Assembly: GCF_012927205.1 (NCBI RefSeq)
Contig: NZ_JABBGC010000001.1
Location: forward strand, 1,054,001 to 1,118,000
Direction of reading: 5' to 3'
Source of the DNA: Chitinophaga fulva
GTDB lineage: Bacteria; Bacteroidota; Bacteroidia; Chitinophagales; Chitinophagaceae
Length of the DNA: 64,000 bases
Below are positions 18,469-27,600 of this stretch, in pieces. A program made the translations under genes and the position numbers. Within the stretch, counting starts at the first letter, position 1; each line of letters begins with the position of its first letter. A model generated the notes under the pieces. That model worked only from the letters and a program-made list of their open reading frames with translations. It had not been told where the DNA came from and searched no databases.

Positions 18469-19104
18469 ATGAAGATTTCTCCTGCCAAGGAAAATATTCT
18501 GAAGAGAGTACGGAATGCGTTAAGCCAGCCGGTACAGTTGCCCTTCCCAAATTCGGAGGGCAACTCCTCTGTTTTTAAGACAGAGAACGAAGGACTGGAG
18601 CTGAGGTTTGCAGAAGAATTTGCCAGGTTACAGGGGAAATTTGTTTTCTGTACCAGCAAGGCGGAACTGATCGAGAATCTGCGCTTGCTGTCAGACAATA
18701 AGGATTGGCGGAACGTGTACTGCCAGACTCCTGCCCTGCTGAAAGTGATAGGTAAGAACGATCTGCCTGTGCTGAATCAGGGTAACATACACGAAGCGGA
18801 TGCAGCCATCACAGATTGTGAGTATCTGGTGGCCCGCACCGGTACAGTAGTGCTCAGCGCCGCTCAACCCAGCGGAAGAGTTGTGCCGGTTTATGCGCCT
18901 GTCCACATTATGGTGGCTTATACCCATCAGCTGGTGTTTGACCTGAAAGACGCTTTCAGCAGACTGAAAGACAAATACGGTAATGACCTGCCTTCAGCAG
19001 TTTCTTTTGCTACAGGCCCCAGCCGTACGGCAGACATCGAAAAAACACTGGTAGTGGGCATCCACGGACCAAAAGAAGTATACGTATTTTTAGTAGACGA
19101 ATAA
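18469..19104 (+). CDS. LUD-domain protein (LutC/YkgG-like)
   Basis: This 211-residue protein has a LUD domain over its C-terminal two thirds: EADAAITDCEYLVARTGTVVLS, RVVPVYAPVHIMVAYTHQLV and VSFATGPSRTADIEKTLVVGIHGPKEVYVFL. In other bacteria LutC is part of the lactate oxidase LutABC, but no lutA or lutB is nearby. Single LUD genes beside ftsH recur in Bacteroidota, which suggests another role. The N-terminus (SPAKENILKRVRNAL) is typical of the family. The gene starts 8 nt after ftsH and is almost certainly cotranscribed. Confidence 0.88.
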   Translation: MKISPAKENILKRVRNALSQPVQLPFPNSEGNSSVFKTENEGLELRFAEEFARLQGKFVFCTSKAELIENLRLLSDNKDWRNVYCQTPALLKVIGKNDLPVLNQGNIHEADAAITDCEYLVARTGTVVLSAAQPSGRVVPVYAPVHIMVAYTHQLVFDLKDAFSRLKDKYGNDLPSAVSFATGPSRTADIEKTLVVGIHGPKEVYVFLVDE

Positions 19105-19208
19105 ATCATCACCAGTAGCCTTCCGCTTACAGGTTTTAACAGAACATCCCGTTCTCTGAAAACCATATGCGGAAGGCTATATGTTTGAGGGGTAACGCAA
19201 ATTGTCAC

Positions 19209-20027
19209 ATGGAAATTCCTTTACCAGCCAATAAGAAAATATACTTTGCTTCCGACTTTCACCTCGGAGCGCCCAACATGACCGTCAGCCGGGAGCGGGA
19301 AAAACTCATCGTGCAATGGCTGGAAATGGTGGAAAAAGATGCTGCGCATATCTTCCTGGTAGGAGACCTTTTCGATTTCTGGTTTGAATATAAACATGTG
19401 ATCCCCAAAGGATATACCCGCCTGCTGGGCAAACTGGCGGACCTGACAGACAAAGGCATCGGGATATCTGTATTTATCGGTAACCATGATATGTGGATGA
19501 ACGGCTACTTTGAAGATGAGCTGAACATCCCGGTTTATTACGAGCCCCAGGAGTACTCCATAGGAGGCAAAAAATTTTATATTGGCCATGGTGACGGGCT
19601 CGGCCCCGGCGACCATGGATACAAATTCCTCAAAAAGATTTTCCGCAATCCTGTATGCCGCTGGTTGTTTTCCTGTATTCATCCGGTAATGGGCATCTCA
19701 CTGGCCAACTACTTCAGCCGGAAAAGCCGGGCCGCTACCGGTCAGGAACTGGAACATTTTCTGGGAGAAGACCAGGAATGGCTGGCTATCTACAGCCGTG
19801 AAGTATTACAACGGGAACATTTCGACTATTTTATTTTTGGTCACCGGCATCTGCCGCTGGACCTGAAGGTGGGGCCTGACAGCCGTTATATCAATCTCGG
19901 AGAATGGCTGAACTATACCTCTTACGCGGTTTTTGACGGCAGCACCACTACGCTGGAGTTCTTTACCCAAGCGGGTGCGAGGCTGGCGCAATCAGGCGTC
20001 AAGGATCTCGTGCAGGATAGGCGGTGA
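19209..20027 (+). CDS. lpxH: UDP-2,3-diacylglucosamine diphosphatase-like metallophosphoesterase (LpxH)
   Basis: From the ATG at 19209 the protein is 272 residues. It carries all calcineurin-like phosphoesterase blocks of LpxH: SDFHLGAPN (D-x-H), VGDLFDFWFEY, FIGNHDMW, IGHGDGLGPGD and FGHRHLPLD. LpxH cleaves UDP-2,3-diacylglucosamine to lipid X in lipid A synthesis at the inner membrane. An upstream in-frame ATG at 19167 would add 14 unlikely residues (MRKAICLRGNANCH), so the shorter start is preferred. Its last 36 nt overlap the end of recO on the other strand. Confidence 0.9.
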   Translation: MEIPLPANKKIYFASDFHLGAPNMTVSREREKLIVQWLEMVEKDAAHIFLVGDLFDFWFEYKHVIPKGYTRLLGKLADLTDKGIGISVFIGNHDMWMNGYFEDELNIPVYYEPQEYSIGGKKFYIGHGDGLGPGDHGYKFLKKIFRNPVCRWLFSCIHPVMGISLANYFSRKSRAATGQELEHFLGEDQEWLAIYSREVLQREHFDYFIFGHRHLPLDLKVGPDSRYINLGEWLNYTSYAVFDGSTTTLEFFTQAGARLAQSGVKDLVQDRR

Positions 20028-20729
20028 ATGTAATTCCGTAAAATCCGGCATATGCAGCCGGAGAAAATCCAGATAAGCGTATAACAACTTTCTTCTTTTT
20101 TCTTTTGTCATGCTGACGGCCGCCAGCTGCTGTACCTCGCTGCACTGGATCAGCCGGTCGGTGAGCTCACTGTATTCCGGGTCCAGGTGGTCTGTATGGT
20201 GTGGTGGCAGATAGGTGAACGTTCCCTCCTGCAAGTCCAGGTAGGGCGTATATTCAGAGAAGTGGCCATTGAGCCGGAAACCCAGGAACTCCGCCAGTTT
20301 CAGTGTGTAAAACAGGGGCAGGTTAGCGATGACGGCTGTAGGAGACCCATCCAGCAGTTGCAGCGTATTTTCCGTAAAATAATACAGATCGAGGTGTTGC
20401 TCCGGTTGCTTCAGGCTTTTCTGCAGCAGCTCGATGAGATACAGCGCAATGGTGTTTTTGACCACATTGTAATGCAGGGAGGTGTAGATATAGCCCAGTT
20501 TGAACTCAGCAATACGGTGCAGGTTTTTGACCTCATGATGGTACACCACCATTTCGAGGATATTACCGGGTTGGAGCAGGTTGCCTTTAGCTGCTTTGGG
20601 TTTGGAAGACCGGACACCATTAACGATATACGATTGAAGCCCGAACAGCTCCGTGAAAATACCCACGATCACGCTCGTGTCGCCATATTTCACCGTACGT
20701 AATACTATGCCGCGTGTTTTGTGAAGCAA
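19992..20729 (-). CDS. recO: DNA repair protein RecO
   Basis: RecO promotes RecA loading and strand annealing in the RecFOR pathway. The 245-residue form beginning at the TTG at 20729 gives the family-typical N-terminus LLHKTRGIVLRTVKYGDTSV; an upstream TTG at 20783 would add 18 residues. An OB-fold domain (about residues 1-80, with the PLEVVVYH-like segment ILEMVVYHHEVKNLHRIAE) is followed by a helical C-terminal domain. The zinc-binding cysteines of some RecO proteins are not obvious here. The 3' end overlaps lpxH by 36 nt tail to tail. Confidence 0.9.
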   Translation of the reverse strand: MLHKTRGIVLRTVKYGDTSVIVGIFTELFGLQSYIVNGVRSSKPKAAKGNLLQPGNILEMVVYHHEVKNLHRIAEFKLGYIYTSLHYNVVKNTIALYLIELLQKSLKQPEQHLDLYYFTENTLQLLDGSPTAVIANLPLFYTLKLAEFLGFRLNGHFSEYTPYLDLQEGTFTYLPPHHTDHLDPEYSELTDRLIQCSEVQQLAAVSMTKEKRRKLLYAYLDFLRLHMPDFTELHSPPILHEILDA

Positions 20730-20864
20730 CTGTCTCTGTTTTAATGATGCCGCAGGAATAAAGTTGCAATTTAGGGCAAACAAATGTAATTCATCTGCCG
20801 GCAGCGGGTTAGCTAATGGGGATTTTAACTACCTTTACCCCATTTAACAAATTGAAAAATCCTT

Positions 20865-23279
20865 ATGTGGCAACGTTTGGCCAGCTTTGTGCTAAAATTC
20901 CGACTAGCGCTCCTACTCCTGTTATTGGTCGCCACCGGCGTCATGGCATTTTATGCCTCCAAGGTGCAGATGTCTTACGACTATGTGGCTACTATACCGC
21001 ATGATAATCCCAAATTCCTGGAATACCAGGAGTTTAAGAAGAAGTTTGGCGGAGATGGTAATATGCTGGTGCTGGGCGTACAGACCGATAAATTTTTTCA
21101 GGCAGACTTTTTCCGCGATTATTTGCAACTGAACCATGATCTAAAGAAGATCAGCGCTGTGGAAAATATCCTGAGTGTGCCGTTGGCCATCAATCTGGTG
21201 AAGAACGACAGTACACAGAAACTGGAAGCCGGTCTGCTGTTTAAGAACAGTAGCTATACACAGGCGCAGATCGACAGTTTAGCGGGTGTTTTCAGGACGT
21301 TGCTGTTTTATAAGGGATTGCTCTACAATCCTGATACAAAGGCCTATATGATGGCCATTTATGTTAACAAAGACGTTTTCAATTCCCCTAAACGTACCGC
21401 CGTTGTTGCAGAGATTACCAAACTGGCCCAGGCGTTCCAGGACAAGCATCATACAGAAGTGCATTTGAGCGGTCTCCCACTGATTCGTACAGTCATGGCC
21501 GTTAAGGTGGCAGATGAACTGAAACTTTTCCTGAAGATCTCATTCCTGTTGACGGGGCTTATCCTGTTTTTATTTTTCCGTTCTTTTGGCGCAGTACTGA
21601 TGTCGATGGTGGTGGTTGCGATCGGCGTGGTATGGTCAGTGGCGACTATTGTGTTGATGGGATACAAGATCACACTGTTAACCGGGTTGATACCATCGCT
21701 GATTGTCGTGATTGGGATTCCCAATTGCGTGTATTTCCTCAGTAAGTACCACACGGAATATGCGAAGCATGGTAATAAGACGAAAGCGCTGGTACGCATG
21801 ATACAGCGGATGGGTATTGTAACGTTGTTTACCAATCTTACCGCCGCTATTGGTTTTGGCGTGTTCTGTTTTACCAACAGTGCCATCCTGAAAGAGTTTG
21901 GTGTGGTAGCGGGACTGAACATTATGTTCATCTTCCTGATCTCCTTTATTTTCCTGCCATCCGTATTGAGTTTCCTGCCTCCTCCGAAGACCAAACACAC
22001 CAATTACCTGGAGAACGGTTTCCTGGGCTCTGTGCTGGATTTTCTTACTACGCTGGTATTTAAATACCGCAAGTCGGTATACTTTGTCACTGGTGCGCTG
22101 GTGATTGCCGCATTGGTGGGCATGGGCCGTCTGAAATCTGTGGGATATATGTTGGACGATATTCCGAAGACCGACAAGCTGTATACCGATCTGAAGTTTT
22201 TTGAAAATAATTTTAAAGGGGTGATGCCGTTGGAGATCGCTGTGGACACCAAACGTAAGAACGGTGTGGTGAACCTGCAAACGCTCAACAAGCTGGATGA
22301 ATTGACCCAGTTGATCGCAGCGCAGCCTGATTTTGCGCGGCCTTTATCCGTAGTGGAAGGTATCAAGTTTGCGAAGCAGGCTTACTACAATGGAGACAGT
22401 TCCAACTATGCGGTGCCTAATACGTTTGATCTGGGCTTTCTGGCGCCTTATCTCCGGATGAAGTCAGCCAATACCGGTGCCAATGCTTCTGCGTCTACTT
22501 TTTCAAAGCTGCTAGCTTCCTTTATGGACAGTACCAAACAGGTGGCGCGGGTGAGTGTGAATATGAAAGACGTAGGGTCGCAACGGTTACCGCTGCTGAT
22601 GGACTCCCTGAAGCCGAAAGTGAACGCTATTTTTGACACTGCGCATTATAAAGTGACCTTCACAGGTACCAGTGTTATTTTTCAGGAAGGAACACGGTTC
22701 ATTATCAACGGGTTAACAGAAAGTATTTTGTTGGCTTTTGTATTGATCATGGTGTGCATGCTTTATCTGTTCCGTTCCTGGAGGATGTTACTGATCTCCC
22801 TGATTCCGAATATTATTCCGTTGGTAGTAACGGCCGGTGTGATGGGATGGGTTGGTGTGGCATTAAAGCCTTCCACTGTACTGGTGTTCAGTGTGGCATT
22901 GGGTATAGCCATTGACGTTACTATCCGTTTTCTGGTGAATTTCAAGCAGGAGCTGCCGCATCATGATCTGGACATATCGGCTACCGTGAAGCAGACCATT
23001 CATGAAACGGGCATGAGTATTATTTATACATCGATGATTCTGTTTGCTGGGTTTATGATTTTCAGTTTCTCTGAATTCGGAGGTACGAAGGCGTTAGGAT
23101 GGCTGACGTCCTTGACGTTGGTAGTGGCGATGATCACGAACCTGACTATCCTGCCGGCTTTATTGCTGTGGATGGAGAAGGCGTTGTTAAAGAAAGCGCG
23201 GAAAAAGGAGTTGTGGAAACCGCTTGATGAAGAGGAAGATATTGAGATGTCTAAACTGGGTGTAAACGACACCGAGTAA
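20865..23279 (+). CDS. MMPL/RND-superfamily exporter
   Basis: This 804-residue protein has the duplicated RND layout: a helix at 10-30, a large periplasmic domain (about 35-215), five helices (about 220-365, with LITGLIPSLIVVIGIPNCVY), another helix near 400, a second periplasmic domain (about 425-625) and a final set of helices (about 630-780). The last set includes the GxxxD-type TM4 motif VALGIAIDVTIRF. It is shorter than tripartite AcrB-type pumps, and no membrane-fusion or outer-membrane partner is adjacent, so it probably acts alone, perhaps on lipids as in hopanoid (HpnN) and mycolate (MmpL) exporters. The C-terminal tail is charged. Substrate unknown. Confidence 0.86.
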   Translation: MWQRLASFVLKFRLALLLLLLVATGVMAFYASKVQMSYDYVATIPHDNPKFLEYQEFKKKFGGDGNMLVLGVQTDKFFQADFFRDYLQLNHDLKKISAVENILSVPLAINLVKNDSTQKLEAGLLFKNSSYTQAQIDSLAGVFRTLLFYKGLLYNPDTKAYMMAIYVNKDVFNSPKRTAVVAEITKLAQAFQDKHHTEVHLSGLPLIRTVMAVKVADELKLFLKISFLLTGLILFLFFRSFGAVLMSMVVVAIGVVWSVATIVLMGYKITLLTGLIPSLIVVIGIPNCVYFLSKYHTEYAKHGNKTKALVRMIQRMGIVTLFTNLTAAIGFGVFCFTNSAILKEFGVVAGLNIMFIFLISFIFLPSVLSFLPPPKTKHTNYLENGFLGSVLDFLTTLVFKYRKSVYFVTGALVIAALVGMGRLKSVGYMLDDIPKTDKLYTDLKFFENNFKGVMPLEIAVDTKRKNGVVNLQTLNKLDELTQLIAAQPDFARPLSVVEGIKFAKQAYYNGDSSNYAVPNTFDLGFLAPYLRMKSANTGANASASTFSKLLASFMDSTKQVARVSVNMKDVGSQRLPLLMDSLKPKVNAIFDTAHYKVTFTGTSVIFQEGTRFIINGLTESILLAFVLIMVCMLYLFRSWRMLLISLIPNIIPLVVTAGVMGWVGVALKPSTVLVFSVALGIAIDVTIRFLVNFKQELPHHDLDISATVKQTIHETGMSIIYTSMILFAGFMIFSFSEFGGTKALGWLTSLTLVVAMITNLTILPALLLWMEKALLKKARKKELWKPLDEEEDIEMSKLGVNDTE

Positions 23280-23291
23280 ACTTTAAATAGG

Positions 23292-23376
23292 AAAGCGTAA
23301 AGCAGCAAGGATGCCGAAGTATTTTAAAAGCGGCGCCCTTGCTGCTTTGCGCTTTTTATGCACTATGCTAAACAAA
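23292..23376 (+). terminator. Terminator of the MMPL exporter gene
   Basis: Arms 23292-23310 and 23357-23376 pair (aaagcg.aaagcagcaagg with ccttgctgcttt.cgcttt, one mismatch), with an inner gccg/cggc stem, followed by a short T run. It lies 12 nt past the stop. Confidence 0.75.
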
Positions 23377-23524
23377 TTTATTTTTTTAGCTAAAATGGAC
23401 AAAAAAAGGCCTTAAAATAATCTAGTGGGCAGCATTCAAATACCCTTATCGCCGCTTGTATAAAAGCTGCGCGTATACCGGATAAAAAATAAGAGGTTTA
23501 TAATGCCATTCTAACCACTAGTTC

Positions 23525-24229
23525 ATGAAAAACAAGTACTTAAAAGGTGCTCATTTATCCGAGCGCAAGTTTAAGGAGATCCTGCGGCTGTTCGCCGATG
23601 ATCTCACTGCGACGCAGATTGCGGATATCAGCGGAGTAAGCAGAGTAACGATTAACAGTTACCTGAAAAAGCTTAGAAACCAGATAGCCCGTTTTTGTGA
23701 GGCGCAGCATCCAGCGCCGGTTCCGGTCGTAGCCTACGACAACCGGCTCGTTGAGACCCAGACAGACCACGACGGCGACACGCTGGTGGCTGTCAAACCC
23801 GAAGTTGACCGCATTGTAAAGCCGGTCATTTTTGGTATCTGCAGAATTGCTGACCGGTTACACACCGAAATTTTACCTGATGTAAGCAGACCTATGATCC
23901 ATGCCGCTACCCGCGGCCGTTCCGTGTTGGAAACACTGGACACGACGGAGCGTTTGCGTCGGTTTAACGGGGTGGTGGACCTGGGCCAGTACCGTTTGTA
24001 CAGGTTGGGCAGCTCAACAACAGACACTGTTAACGGCGGTCCGTTAATGGACGAAGTAGATGCATTCTGGGGACTTACCAAGCACCGCCTGGCCAAGTTC
24101 AAAGGATTGAACCGTAATACGGCTTACCTGCATCTGAAAGAATGTGAGTACAGGTTTAATCATCGTAATGAAGACCTGTATAGCGTGTTGCTGGAGTTGT
24201 TAAAAAACTTCCCGCTCACCCTTTCCTAA
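23525..24229 (+). CDS. IS1595-like transposase-derived protein lacking the catalytic triad
   Basis: This 234-residue protein has an N-terminal helix-turn-helix (about 12-55, TATQIADISGVSRVTINSYL) and an ISXO2-like body. The body is recognisable from VIFGICRIADRLHTEILPDV, FNGVVDLGQYRLYRL and the very typical C-terminus FWGLTKHRLAKFKGLNRNTA / YLHLKECEYRFNHRNEDLY. Where active IS1595-family enzymes carry the catalytic D (E-x-D-E-S-Y-F-G), D (T/S-D-x-x-x-x-Y) and N/E (N-G-I-E-x-F-W), this protein has VVAYDNRL, TTERLRRF and DEVDAFW. The active site is therefore probably lost while the frame is intact. No terminal inverted repeats were found. It may be a decayed or domesticated DNA-binding protein upstream of the susC cluster. 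Confidence 0.75.
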   Translation: MKNKYLKGAHLSERKFKEILRLFADDLTATQIADISGVSRVTINSYLKKLRNQIARFCEAQHPAPVPVVAYDNRLVETQTDHDGDTLVAVKPEVDRIVKPVIFGICRIADRLHTEILPDVSRPMIHAATRGRSVLETLDTTERLRRFNGVVDLGQYRLYRLGSSTTDTVNGGPLMDEVDAFWGLTKHRLAKFKGLNRNTAYLHLKECEYRFNHRNEDLYSVLLELLKNFPLTLS

Positions 24230-24238
24230 TAACTTATT

Positions 24239-24260
24239 TGTCCCACCAACCGGTGGGACA
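24239..24260 (+). terminator. Hairpin after the transposase-derived gene
   Basis: Arms 24239-24247 and 24252-24260 (tgtcccacc/ggtgggaca) with a 4-nt loop, 9 nt past the stop. There is no strong T run, so terminator activity is likely but not certain. Confidence 0.6.
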
Positions 24261-24697
24261 ACATTTATTTTGATTTAGATTTTGTAGATGAGTACAAGTG
24301 GTAATCCTGCCGCCTGTTTGTTTTCATAAACATACACATTTATAAAAAATACTATAAGTTAACATTGTGTTAAAAAGATGTTATCTGAATGTTATAGCCA
24401 ATTTTTCCAGCTTAATTTTTTGTTAATAAAAACTATATTTACAGCTGGTTGAAAATTTGTTAAGGAAACTGCTTATGAGAAAGAAGTTGACTACTTCTTA
24501 AGGCGATTTATTAAATAAATCGCAATGGAAGAGGTCGGTTTTTGCGTTTTTGTACTGTTTTTGTACTGCCGCTTTAGTTCTCCACAATTACATCAACTTT
24601 TATTTACGGGAAAGAAACCAAAAGAAATTGGGGCGAGAGGCCTCGATATAGATTAGTATTTATTGAAGGTTAAAAACTAGGAAACAAAATCATGCTT
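24261..24697 (+). promoter_or_regulatory. Long leader region of the first susC gene
   Basis: About 440 nt without a protein gene. In order it holds an ATGTTAT-N4-ATGTTAT direct repeat (24378-24395) and a TATATTTA -7-like element (24434-24441). Next come a TGCTTATGA copy (24470-24478) opening an 8-codon frame (24475-24501, MRKKLTTS) and two hairpins (24481-24499 and 24503-24523), then an AT-rich run with a repeated tttttgtactg. The true start of susC follows a second TGCTTATGA. The arrangement looks regulatory; the mechanism is unknown. Confidence 0.55.
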
Positions 24698-27600
24698 ATG
24701 AGGAAAGTTTTATTTCTCCTCCTGGCCGTGCTCTGCGTGGTCGGTCAGGCTTTTGCGCAAAGTCGCAACCTAACGGGGAAAGTTACCGACGGGAAAGACG
24801 GATCTCCTATACCTGGCGCAACCATCCAGGTAAAAGGTACCACCAGAGGTACTGCCACCACTCCAGATGGCACATTCAGCCTGCAGGTATCTGCGAACGA
24901 TGTATTAGTAGTATCATTTATTGGCTATGAAAGCAAGCAAGTGCCTGTTGGACCAGCCACCACACTCAAAATCGCCCTCTCTACAGACTCCAAGAGCCTG
25001 GACGAGGTGGTAGTAACCGGTTACACCCTGGAGAAAAAAACCAACTCCACGATCGCTGCATCTACTATTACCGGTGCAAAGGTGAACAACATCTCCCTGC
25101 CCGATGTAAACCAGATGCTGCAGGGTAACGCTCCTGGTCTTTCTGTATCAACCAACTCCGGTCAGCCTGGCTCCAAAACTGAAGTAAGGGTACGTGGCGT
25201 TGGTTCCGTATCTGCCGGTACCAGCCCGCTGTATGTACTGGACGGTATCATTATGTCCTCCGGTGATTTCACGCAGAACACACCTTCTCAGGACATCCTC
25301 TCCAGCCTGAACCCTGCCGACATCGAAAACATCACTGTTCTGAAAGATGCGGCTGCAACAGCACTCTACGGTTCCCGTGGTTCAAACGGTGTGGTAGTTA
25401 TCACTACCAAAACCGGTAAAAAAGGCCAGAGCAGAATTAACTTCAACGGTAAATTCGGTTTCCAGAACCTGGCGAAGAGCATCCCGATGATGAACGCTAC
25501 TGAGCTGCTCCAATTCCAACGCGAAGGACTGGCCAACGTTCTGAACGCAAACGGCACCAGAAAATACACTGATGCTGACATCCAAAAATTCCGTCCTGAC
25601 CACCTGGCTGATTACAACACAGACTGGATGGACCTGGCTTTCCGTACTGGTAAAACCCAGTCCTACGGTATCAATGCCAGCGGCGGTAACGAAAAAACTA
25701 CCTTCTACGCTTCCGGCGACTACTTCAAACAGGACGGTATCCTGATTGGTAGCAGCTTTAGCCGCTATTCCGGTCGTTTGAACGTAGATCACAAGTTCAA
25801 CGACAAATTTGACCTGAGCGTGAAAATGAGCGGTAGCTATACTGATCAGTCCAGCGCAGGTCAGGGTAACTCCTTCTCTTCTCCCCTGATGGGCGCCCTT
25901 GTACAGGTTCCCTGGATTCCGGCGAAAGACGAGAACGGTAATCCTTATATCGGTTATGTAGGCGGTCAGCCTGGTTCTCCTACCTGGTCTGGTGTTGCTG
26001 ATATCCCGGATTCATGGCGTCCAACCTTGCAGGGTGGTAACTTCCTGCATACGGTTGCCAACAACTACCGTAAAAACAATAACACGCAAACTATCTTCAA
26101 CGCGGCCCTGGGTTACAACATCATTGATGGTCTGCGCTTAGTAGTAAAAGGTAATGCAGAACTGACCAATATCCGTGAGAAACAATGGACAGCTCCGAAC
26201 TCTTACGATGGCCGTAACTATGGCGGTTATCTGTACAACGGTGCTTCTTTCATGGGCCTGTACACTGCTCAGCAGTTGTTGACTTACAACTTCAGCATCA
26301 AGAAAGATCACAACTTCCGCCTGTTGGCCGGTAACGAGTATTCTTATCAGAACAGGGCTTATTCCCTGTATGCGAAAAATGGTTTCCCTGGCAATCAGCT
26401 GCAGGTACCTGACGTAGGTGCTAACCTGTTTGATGGTTCCGGTAATGAAAGCGCTTATGCTTTCCAGGGCCTGATTGGTAAAGCCGACTACGACTATAAA
26501 TCCAAATACTTCCTGAGCGGTAGCTTCAGAAGAGACGGTTCTTCCCGTTTCCGTAAAGATTCCCGCTATGGTAACTTCTACTCTGTAGGTGCTGCATGGC
26601 GTATTACAGAAGAGGAATTTGCTAAAAATATCTCCTGGCTGAACGATCTGAAACTGCGTTCCAGCTATGGTATCATGGGTAACGCAGAAGGACTGGGTAA
26701 ATACCCTGACTTCCCTTACCGTGGTCTGTATAGCCTTTCCGGTGCGTATCTCGGTGAAACAGCCGGATTCGCCAGTCAACCTTTTAATCCTAACCTGAGC
26801 TGGGAAAAACAAAACCTGTTTGATATCGGACTGGACTTCAGCGTGCTGAATCGTCGTGTATACGGTAGCATTGGTTTCTACGACAAACGTTCCTCCGCAC
26901 TGTTGATGGAGCTGCCGCTGTCTATGACCACCGGTTTTGAAGCGATCAACATGAACGTTGGTAAAATGATGAACCAGGGCTTTGAAATATCTATCGGTGG
27001 TATTCCGGTAGCTACTAAAAACTTTACCTGGACTTCCGACCTGAACTTTGCTACCCTGCGTAACAAAGTATTGGACCTGGGTGGCCAAACTGCTATCCCT
27101 GCCGGTACCAGACAACGTATTGAAGTGGGCAAACCACTGGGCTCCTGGTATATGCCGGTATGGTATGGTGTAGATCCGCAAACTGGTAACCCGCTGTGGG
27201 TTGGCAACGATGGTAAACCTACCACCAGCTACCTGGAAGCGCAGGCCAACAGACAATTTGTAGGTCAGGCATTGCCTAAAATCACTGGCGGCTGGACCAA
27301 CAAAATCAACTACAAAGAATTTGACCTGTCTGTGTTGATCACCTTCAGCGCTGGCAACAAAGCATACAACTCCAACCGTGCTAACCTGGAAAGCGATGGT
27401 AGTAACACCCGCAACCAGGCAAGAGACGCAATGGACCACTGGCAGAAACCTGGCGATATCTCCGACAGACCGAAAGTAATATTTGGCGGCGCCGGTGCAA
27501 ACGCTGGTAACCAGTCATCTACCCGTTACCTGGAAAGCCTGGATTATGCCAGAGTGAGAAACGTTACCCTTGGTTACACACTGCCTAAAAAACTGCTGAC

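Noticed and set aside
23380..24260. A complete insertion sequence around the transposase-derived gene
   Set aside because: I found no matching terminal inverted repeats or target-site duplication on either side.
26138..27439. A 433-codon minus-strand frame inside susC 1
   Set aside because: Antisense to a strongly biased coding sequence; no domain or start context supports it.
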